Origin: Anaerolineae bacterium
Lineage (GTDB): Bacteria > Chloroflexota > Anaerolineae > Aggregatilineales > Phototrophicaceae
Assembly: GCA_022841825.1 (NCBI GenBank)
Contig: JALHQT010000005.1
Coordinates: forward strand, 186,001-250,000
Reading direction: 5' to 3'
DNA: 64,000 bases
This document shows, piece after piece, positions 59,458 through 64,000 of the stretch; position 1 is the stretch's first letter; each line of letters begins with the position of its first letter. The position numbers and the translations under genes are program-made. Below the pieces are notes generated by a model. It was not told where the DNA came from and did no database searches. It was given only the letters and a program-made list of their open reading frames with translations.

Positions 59458-61731
59458 ATGGCGGATTTACTGGCGGGGCTGAACCCGCAGCAGCGTGAGG
59501 CGGTGACGACAATCGAGGGACCGGTGCTGGTGCTGGCGGGTCCCGGCTCCGGCAAGACACGCGTGCTGACGCATCGCATCGCGCATCTGGCGAAGGATCA
59601 TCGCGTCTACCCCGACCGCATCCTCGCCGTCACCTTCACCAACAAAGCCGCCGCCGAAATGCGCGAACGCTCCGAGCGGCTGATGGGCGGCAAGCTCGAC
59701 GGCTTGCAGATCGGCACCTTCCACGCCATCTGCGCGCGGCTGCTGCGCCGCGAGGCGGACAATACCCCCTACGGACGCGACTACGTGATCTACGACACCG
59801 ACGATCAGAACAATGTGATGCGCGGCATCCTCAACGAGCTGAACGCCGACAGCAAGAAGTTCACGCCGGGGCGCGTACTGAACGCCATCTCGTCCGCCAA
59901 GAACGAGCTGGTCAATGCCGAAGCCTTCGCAGACCTGCCGACCAAGGATTACTTCAGCGAGCTCGTCCGCCGCGCCTACCCGCTCTACCAGCGCGCGCTC
60001 GTCGCCAACAACGCGATGGATTTCGACGATCTGCTGATGCAAACGGTCGTCCTGCTGCAAACGCATGAACCCACGCGCGAGAAGTATCAGCGGCGCCTGG
60101 AGTATGTGCTGGTGGATGAGTTCCAGGACACGAACCAGGCGCAGTATACGCTGGTGCGCCTGCTGAGTGCGCCGCAGCAGAATGTCTTCGTCGTCGGCGA
60201 TGAAGACCAGGGGATCTACGCTTTTCGCGGGGCGGATTACCGCAATGTGCATCAGTTCAAGGCAGACTACCCGCAGGCGCATGTGATCCTGCTGGTGCAG
60301 AACTACCGCTCGACGCAGATCATCCTCGACGCGGCGCGGGCGGTCATCGACGAGAACCGCAACCGCACGCCCAAGGCACTCTTCACCGACCGCCAGGGCG
60401 GCGCGCGCATCACCCTGCGCGAGGCGTACAGCGAGAGCGAAGAGGCGGAATACATCGCCGAGCGCATCCGCGACGGACGCCGCCGCGATGGGCGGGACTA
60501 CAAGGACTTCGCCATCATGTACCGCACCAATGCACAGTCGCGCGCGCTGGAAGACGCGATGGTGGCAGCGCACATCCCGTACCGGCTGGTCGGCGGAGTC
60601 GGCTTCTATCGCCGCGCCGAGATCAAAGACCTGATCGCCTACCTGCGCCTGATCCACAACCCGAACGACAGCGTCAGCTTCGAGCGCATCGTCAATGTCC
60701 CCGCGCGCGGCGTCGGCAAGACCTCGGTCGAAAAGTTCAAGGAATGGTCAGCACTGCGCGGAATCGGCTATGGCGAGGCGCTCGGCGGGATGATGCAGGG
60801 CGAGGCGTCGCCGATCACCGGGCGCGCTGTGAAAAGCTTGATCGAGTTCGGGCATCTGCTGGCGCACTGGCGGGAGCTGGCAGGACAAGGCGACCTGACG
60901 CATGTCTTCGACAGCATCGTCGAGCGTACGGGCTTCACCATCCACCTCAACAGCATCAGCGACTCGCCCGACCAACTGACCGAGCGGATGGAGAACGTGC
61001 AGGAACTGCGCGCAGTCATTGAAAGCAAGAAAGACCTGGCGCTCGGCGATTTTCTGGAAGACGTCTCGCTGGTTGCCGAAGTTGATCAACTGACCGATGA
61101 GAACGACAGCGTGACGCTGCTGACGCTGCATTCGGCGAAGGGGCTGGAGTACCCGGTCGTCTTCCTGGCGGGGATGGAAGATGGCTTGCTGCCGCACTCA
61201 CGGTCGTTCGACGAGCGCGAGGCGATGGAGGAAGAGCGGCGGCTGCTCTACGTCGGCATCACGCGCGCCAAAGACCAGCTCTACATGACCTACGCCTTCC
61301 GCCGCATGATCTTTGGCGAGAGCAGCGTGAGCGAGCCGTCGCGCTTTCTGAGTGATGTGCCTGCGCATCTGCTGGAAGGTGTTTCGACACAGGTCAAGTC
61401 GATGCAGGAGCGCGATGGCTACAAACGCATGGTGACGTGGGACAGCGACTCTGGCGATTGGGGCAGTGTTGATCGCTCACGCAGCGGCGCGTCGGCGAAG
61501 ATCCTGCCGTTCCCCGGCGCATCGGCGATGCGCAAACCGCCGCCCGCCCCGCCCACCCATCCAGCGACGCCTTATCGCGTGGGGCAGCGCGTGCGCCACG
61601 CCAAGTTCGGCGATGGCGAAATCCTGTCGCTGGAATTCATGAAGGATGATGTCGAGGTGACGGTGCGCTTCGACAGCGAAGGCACCAAGCGGCTGTCGAC
61701 GGCATTCGCGCGGCTGGTGATTTTGGGGTAG
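59458..61731 (+). CDS. pcrA: PcrA/UvrD-family superfamily 1A DNA helicase
   Basis: The 757-residue ATP-driven 3'-5' helicase unwinds DNA during repair and replication restart. Landmarks: the Q motif LNPQQREAV, Walker A LAGPGSGKTRVL, motif II VDEFQDTNQAQY, motif III GDEDQGIYAFRGAD, motif IV YRSTQ, and near the C-terminus motif V TLHSAKGLEYPVV and motif VI LLYVGITRAKDQLY. The closing region RVGQRVRHAKFGDGEILSLE is the C-terminal Tudor-like domain of PcrA. ATG 59458 has GGAG eight bases upstream. The gene ends 63 bases before a pair of GTAG repeats. Confidence 0.96.
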   Translation: MADLLAGLNPQQREAVTTIEGPVLVLAGPGSGKTRVLTHRIAHLAKDHRVYPDRILAVTFTNKAAAEMRERSERLMGGKLDGLQIGTFHAICARLLRREADNTPYGRDYVIYDTDDQNNVMRGILNELNADSKKFTPGRVLNAISSAKNELVNAEAFADLPTKDYFSELVRRAYPLYQRALVANNAMDFDDLLMQTVVLLQTHEPTREKYQRRLEYVLVDEFQDTNQAQYTLVRLLSAPQQNVFVVGDEDQGIYAFRGADYRNVHQFKADYPQAHVILLVQNYRSTQIILDAARAVIDENRNRTPKALFTDRQGGARITLREAYSESEEAEYIAERIRDGRRRDGRDYKDFAIMYRTNAQSRALEDAMVAAHIPYRLVGGVGFYRRAEIKDLIAYLRLIHNPNDSVSFERIVNVPARGVGKTSVEKFKEWSALRGIGYGEALGGMMQGEASPITGRAVKSLIEFGHLLAHWRELAGQGDLTHVFDSIVERTGFTIHLNSISDSPDQLTERMENVQELRAVIESKKDLALGDFLEDVSLVAEVDQLTDENDSVTLLTLHSAKGLEYPVVFLAGMEDGLLPHSRSFDEREAMEEERRLLYVGITRAKDQLYMTYAFRRMIFGESSVSEPSRFLSDVPAHLLEGVSTQVKSMQERDGYKRMVTWDSDSGDWGSVDRSRSGASAKILPFPGASAMRKPPPAPPTHPATPYRVGQRVRHAKFGDGEILSLEFMKDDVEVTVRFDSEGTKRLSTAFARLVILG

Positions 61732-61793
61732 CGAAAGCGTATTTTTGTGTTTTCCTGACCCATATGATGGTAGAGGTCGACAAGAGAGAAGCA

Positions 61794-61819
61794 ACGGACG
61801 CCATGAATGGCGTCCCTAC
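61794..61819 (-). repeat. GTAG-foot REP-like hairpin upstream of the RAYT gene (left half of a pair)
   Basis: On the minus strand: foot GTAG, stem GGACGCCA/TGGCGTCC (perfect 8 bp) and a four-base loop, followed by a terminal GT. An identical unit extended to 30 bases recurs inside the RAYT gene (62183-62212). Confidence 0.92.
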
Positions 61820-61832
61820 AACCGACGATCCT

Positions 61833-61858
61833 GTAGGGACACCATTCATGGTGTCCGT
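61833..61858 (+). repeat. GTAG-foot REP-like hairpin upstream of the RAYT gene (right half of a pair)
   Basis: Same unit as at 61794, opposite orientation, 13 bases away. One stem pair is changed from G:C to A:T on both arms (GGACACCA/TGGTGTCC), a compensatory change that keeps the hairpin. Confidence 0.92.
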
Positions 61859-61897
61859 CTCTCGCATGACGAACCTGGGAAAGGTGATCTGAAAACG

Positions 61898-62431
61898 ATG
61901 CAGCCCTTACCGCAGCGTAAATCACCGCGTTTACACGGATATGATTATCGCCGGGAGGGTGCCTATTTCGTGACGATCTGCACGCATAATCGCGTGGGGT
62001 GCTTTGGTGAGGTTGTAGGGGAACAGATGGCGCTAGCAACCCTGGGCGAGATTGCGCACAGCGAAATTCTGACCATTTCTCATCATTGGACACAGGTCGA
62101 TATTGATGCGTTTGTGGTCATGCCCAACCATATCCATATGATTGTCGTGATCGACCAGGGTAAGGCAGCGAACGCCATGAATGCAACGGACGCCATGAAT
62201 GGCGTCCCTACAGGCAAGCCGCCTACGTTGGGAGAAATCGTTGGCAAGTACAAAGCTGGTGTCACACGGAAAGCGCGCGAACGTCGCGTCATCGAAGATG
62301 GTTATCCGTTGCGGCAATCTCGGTACCATGACCATGTCATCCGCAACGAGGCAGATTTAGCGCGCATTCTGAATTACGTTGAATTCAACCCTGCCCGATG
62401 GGCGGAAGACACATTCTTTTCCGCGAGATGA
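61898..62431 (+). CDS. REP-associated tyrosine transposase (RAYT), IS200-like Y1 fold
   Basis: From ATG 61898 the protein has 177 residues. The family opening RLHGYDYRREGAYFVTICTHNR is clear; the metal-binding HUH pair lies in VVMPNHIHMIVVI; the catalytic Tyr is that of QSRYHDHVIRN, and the closing LARILNYVEFNPARWAED is typical of RAYTs. Known RAYTs bind and cut REP sequences next to a GTAG tetranucleotide at the hairpin foot. Copies of such a hairpin flank the gene: an inverted pair ends 40 bases before the start and one begins one base after the stop. Another copy is read in frame inside it as residues 97-105 (TDAMNGVPT), in the linker after the HUH motif. Confidence 0.9.
   Translation: MQPLPQRKSPRLHGYDYRREGAYFVTICTHNRVGCFGEVVGEQMALATLGEIAHSEILTISHHWTQVDIDAFVVMPNHIHMIVVIDQGKAANAMNATDAMNGVPTGKPPTLGEIVGKYKAGVTRKARERRVIEDGYPLRQSRYHDHVIRNEADLARILNYVEFNPARWAEDTFFSAR
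62186..62211 (-). repeat. GTAG-foot hairpin inside the RAYT gene, in frame
   Basis: The unit is the same 26 bases as the copy at 61794, in the same orientation. A partial duplicate (AACGCCATGAATG, 62171-62183) lies directly before it. Translation is TDAMNGVPT. Confidence 0.9.
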
Positions 62432-62432
62432 T

Positions 62433-62458
62433 GTAGGGACGCCATTCATGGCGTCCGT
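62433..62458 (+). repeat. GTAG-foot hairpin one base after the RAYT stop
   Basis: Foot GTAG at 62433, stem GGACGCCA/TGGCGTCC, same sequence as the other RAYT-linked copies. It starts one base after the TGA at 62429-62431. Confidence 0.92.
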
Positions 62459-62488
62459 TACCATCGCCCGTAGGTCAACCGTCACGCT

Positions 62489-63727
62489 TCAATCCCCCGC
62501 GCTCGCCGCCGCCATACGTTCCCGGCGCATCCCGCGCAGCGCCCCGAAGATGACTAGCGCGGCAATCCCGGTGATCAGCGTGGTCGCCGCCGTGACGGCG
62601 AACAGGAAGCCGTAACCAAACTGTTCGACCCAATTGCCCGCGAAAAGCGTGACCCCGAAGAACCCCATGCTCCACGCCGCCGTGCTGACGCTGCTGACCA
62701 TGCCGATATGTTCTTCGGGCACGTAGTCGAGCAGCAGCGGATTGTAGAGCGGCGACATCGTGTTGCGCAGACCGAGCGCCAATGCATAGGCGACGATGGT
62801 CGGCGCGATGGGGAGCGGTAGACTGAGCAGGAAGAACGCGCCCGTCGTGGCGAGCATGGCGACGACCAGCGCGTGGGTCTGCCCCAGGCGGCGCGCGCTA
62901 TACGGCACGCCCAGCGTGATCACCAGCATGGCGAGCGAACCGAGCGAGAAGATCTGCCCGATCATGTCGTCCGCAAGCCCGAAGGTGTCGCGGAAAAAGA
63001 GATTGTAGTAGGGGATCGATAAGCCAGCTCCGACGCCGAAGATCAGCATCGGCAGGCTCATCAGCAGGATGGGCATCCAGGGCGTGCGTGTGGGCGCGCG
63101 CCTCACCTCGGCGGACGGGCTTTGCCGCGCCTCCGGCAGCATGACGAGCGGGATCAGGCTGAGCGCGACCACCCCGGCGGCAATCAGCAGGCTGGCAGCA
63201 TAGGCATCCCGGCTTTCTGGTCCGCCGAGCCAGGGCAGGAGATTGGCGAGCACGCCAGGCAGGCTGCCCCCCAGGGTGTTGGCGATAGAGATGCAGAGCG
63301 CGACGACGATGAATTGCAGCGAGAAGACGGAGGTGTACTGCTCGCTTTTGACCAGCTTGCCGACCATCGGGATGCCTGCGATGAAGACGGTGGTGTAGCC
63401 CGCGCCCATCAGCACACGAACGCCGTATTGCCAGCCGAAGCTCGCGCCCAGTGTCATGCCGACCATGCCCGCCGTGATCATCACCGCTGCGATCATGAAG
63501 GTGCGGCGCGCGCCCAGACGTGTGACGAGCAGCCCGGCGGGCAGGCTGAAGAGCAGCGCGCCCAGGCGCTGCGACCCATTGATGATCGAAATGGTCTCCA
63601 GATTGAAGCCGCTGCTCCGGTAGAAGAAGTTGAGAAACACATCCATCATGCCGTAGACACCCATGTCGATGAGTGCGGTCGCGGCAATGAAGAGGATGAC
63701 ATTCCGAGAGGACAAGAGGCGACGCAT
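62489..63727 (-). CDS. Major facilitator superfamily transporter
   Basis: The 412-residue protein has twelve predicted membrane segments. The MFS loop 2-3 signature appears as LPAGLLVTRLGARRTFMIA, and the matching loop in the second half as LGVPYSARRLGQTHALVVA. The short central loop (PEARQSPSAEVRRAPTRTPW) separates the two six-helix halves. Substrate and direction are unknown; a drug- or metabolite-efflux role is common in such families. AGGA precedes ATG 63727. The C-terminal residues are Arg-rich. It is transcribed toward the RAYT gene. Confidence 0.9.
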   Translation of the reverse strand: MRRLLSSRNVILFIAATALIDMGVYGMMDVFLNFFYRSSGFNLETISIINGSQRLGALLFSLPAGLLVTRLGARRTFMIAAVMITAGMVGMTLGASFGWQYGVRVLMGAGYTTVFIAGIPMVGKLVKSEQYTSVFSLQFIVVALCISIANTLGGSLPGVLANLLPWLGGPESRDAYAASLLIAAGVVALSLIPLVMLPEARQSPSAEVRRAPTRTPWMPILLMSLPMLIFGVGAGLSIPYYNLFFRDTFGLADDMIGQIFSLGSLAMLVITLGVPYSARRLGQTHALVVAMLATTGAFFLLSLPLPIAPTIVAYALALGLRNTMSPLYNPLLLDYVPEEHIGMVSSVSTAAWSMGFFGVTLFAGNWVEQFGYGFLFAVTAATTLITGIAALVIFGALRGMRRERMAAASAGD

Positions 63728-63888
63728 GTGGAGTCCTGTGGGGAGAATGAGCAGCGAGCCTATTGTCGCAGAAACAGTAGGGCAAAATCAATTTGGAGAT
63801 GTCCTGCCTGTGATGCACACTCTTGTATCCACAAACGGCGGCAGGGTGCTAAAATCCGGTTAGTGAATTGGAATGTGTCTCATAATCG

Positions 63889-64000
63889 ATGTCCACACGT
63901 CACCTCCTCAACCTCGCGTCTGACCATCTGCGCAGCCTGCCGATTCTGATCCTCTATCTGACCGACGGCTGCAACAGCCGCTGCATTACCTGCGATATCT
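63889..64000 (+). CDS. Radical SAM protein, N-terminal part (truncated by the window end)
   Basis: The frame from ATG 63889 runs off the window after 37 codons. It contains LYLTDGCNSRCITCD, a CxxxCxxC site that binds the 4Fe-4S cluster used to cleave S-adenosylmethionine. The preceding sequence (HLLNLASDHLRSLPILI) is a helix leading into the first strand of the barrel. Which radical SAM subfamily it belongs to cannot be told. It is divergent from the MFS gene, 161 bases away. Confidence 0.82.
   Translation, partial: MSTRHLLNLASDHLRSLPILILYLTDGCNSRCITCDI

Noticed and set aside
1-64000. tRNA genes
   Set aside because: I looked for T-loop-like GTTCGANTC sequences in intergenic stretches; the few matches were inside genes or, at 36568, in the loop of a simple hairpin with no cloverleaf.

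Overview
The window is a compact, GC-rich bacterial chromosome segment that most resembles a member of the Chloroflexota, probably class Anaerolineae. The points for this are a Chlor_Arch_YYY (DUF2298) membrane protein, several very large GT39-like membrane glycosyltransferases, secreted LysM proteins, a secreted protein ending in Thr/Pro/Ala repeats, an archaeal/eukaryal-type prolyl-tRNA synthetase and a DUF951 protein. The placement is inferred from gene content. I saw no rRNA, tRNA, CRISPR array or prophage.

Layout. 1-6.2 kb: the end of a dockerin-bearing secreted protein, a small secreted protein, and a giant GT39-YYY membrane protein. 6.2-13.3 kb: a leftward run with a DHFR-like reductase, AAA ATPase, acyl-CoA carboxylase beta subunit, rsmI, an MGDG-synthase-like glycosyltransferase, DUF951 and Uma2. 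13.4-16.8 kb: a rightward M50 protease/HD pair and two LysM proteins, one with a glycosidase domain. 16.9-26 kb: a beta-propeller protein, proS, two cytochrome P450s around a GNAT and a DinB protein, and a Thr/Pro-rich secreted protein. 26.2-29.1 kb: rpsO-pnp. 29.3-33.3 kb: an FAD oxidoreductase, a GT39 protein, a hexapeptide acyltransferase and a half-size EamA transporter. 33.3-37.9 kb: glycerate kinase with an SLC13 permease, then arsR-arsM. 37.9-44.4 kb: two tandem GT-PA14 paralogues behind an M32 carboxypeptidase. 44.5-52.1 kb: a LutA-like protein, an aldolase-FGGY kinase operon, two membrane glycosyltransferase genes, and a second, truncated FGGY copy. 52.1-59.4 kb: an orphan histidine kinase, a Doc-Doc-kinase-like locus with a decayed fused copy, FKBP, an EEP-family phosphohydrolase, an AT-richer membrane protein and Uma2. 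59.5-64 kb: a PcrA/UvrD helicase, a REP-associated tyrosine transposase (RAYT), an MFS transporter, and the start of a radical SAM gene.

The most distinctive signal is a dispersed family of short hairpins, about 24-30 bases long, each with the foot GTAGGG(A/G)C. They surround a RAYT gene at 61.9 kb and recur through the window: as inverted pairs (8365-8433, 61794-61858), just after or across stop codons (16833, 24480, 29108, 62433), and in frame inside three genes (an acyl-CoA carboxylase, an FAD oxidoreductase and the RAYT itself). The foot is conserved while the stem sequence varies with compensating changes. This looks like a REP/REPIN-RAYT system whose units are tolerated as peptide insertions. 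A second, unrelated layer consists of degenerate 7-base repeats that form large hairpins touching the stop codons of several genes (12373, 26488, 32816, 52036, 56603).
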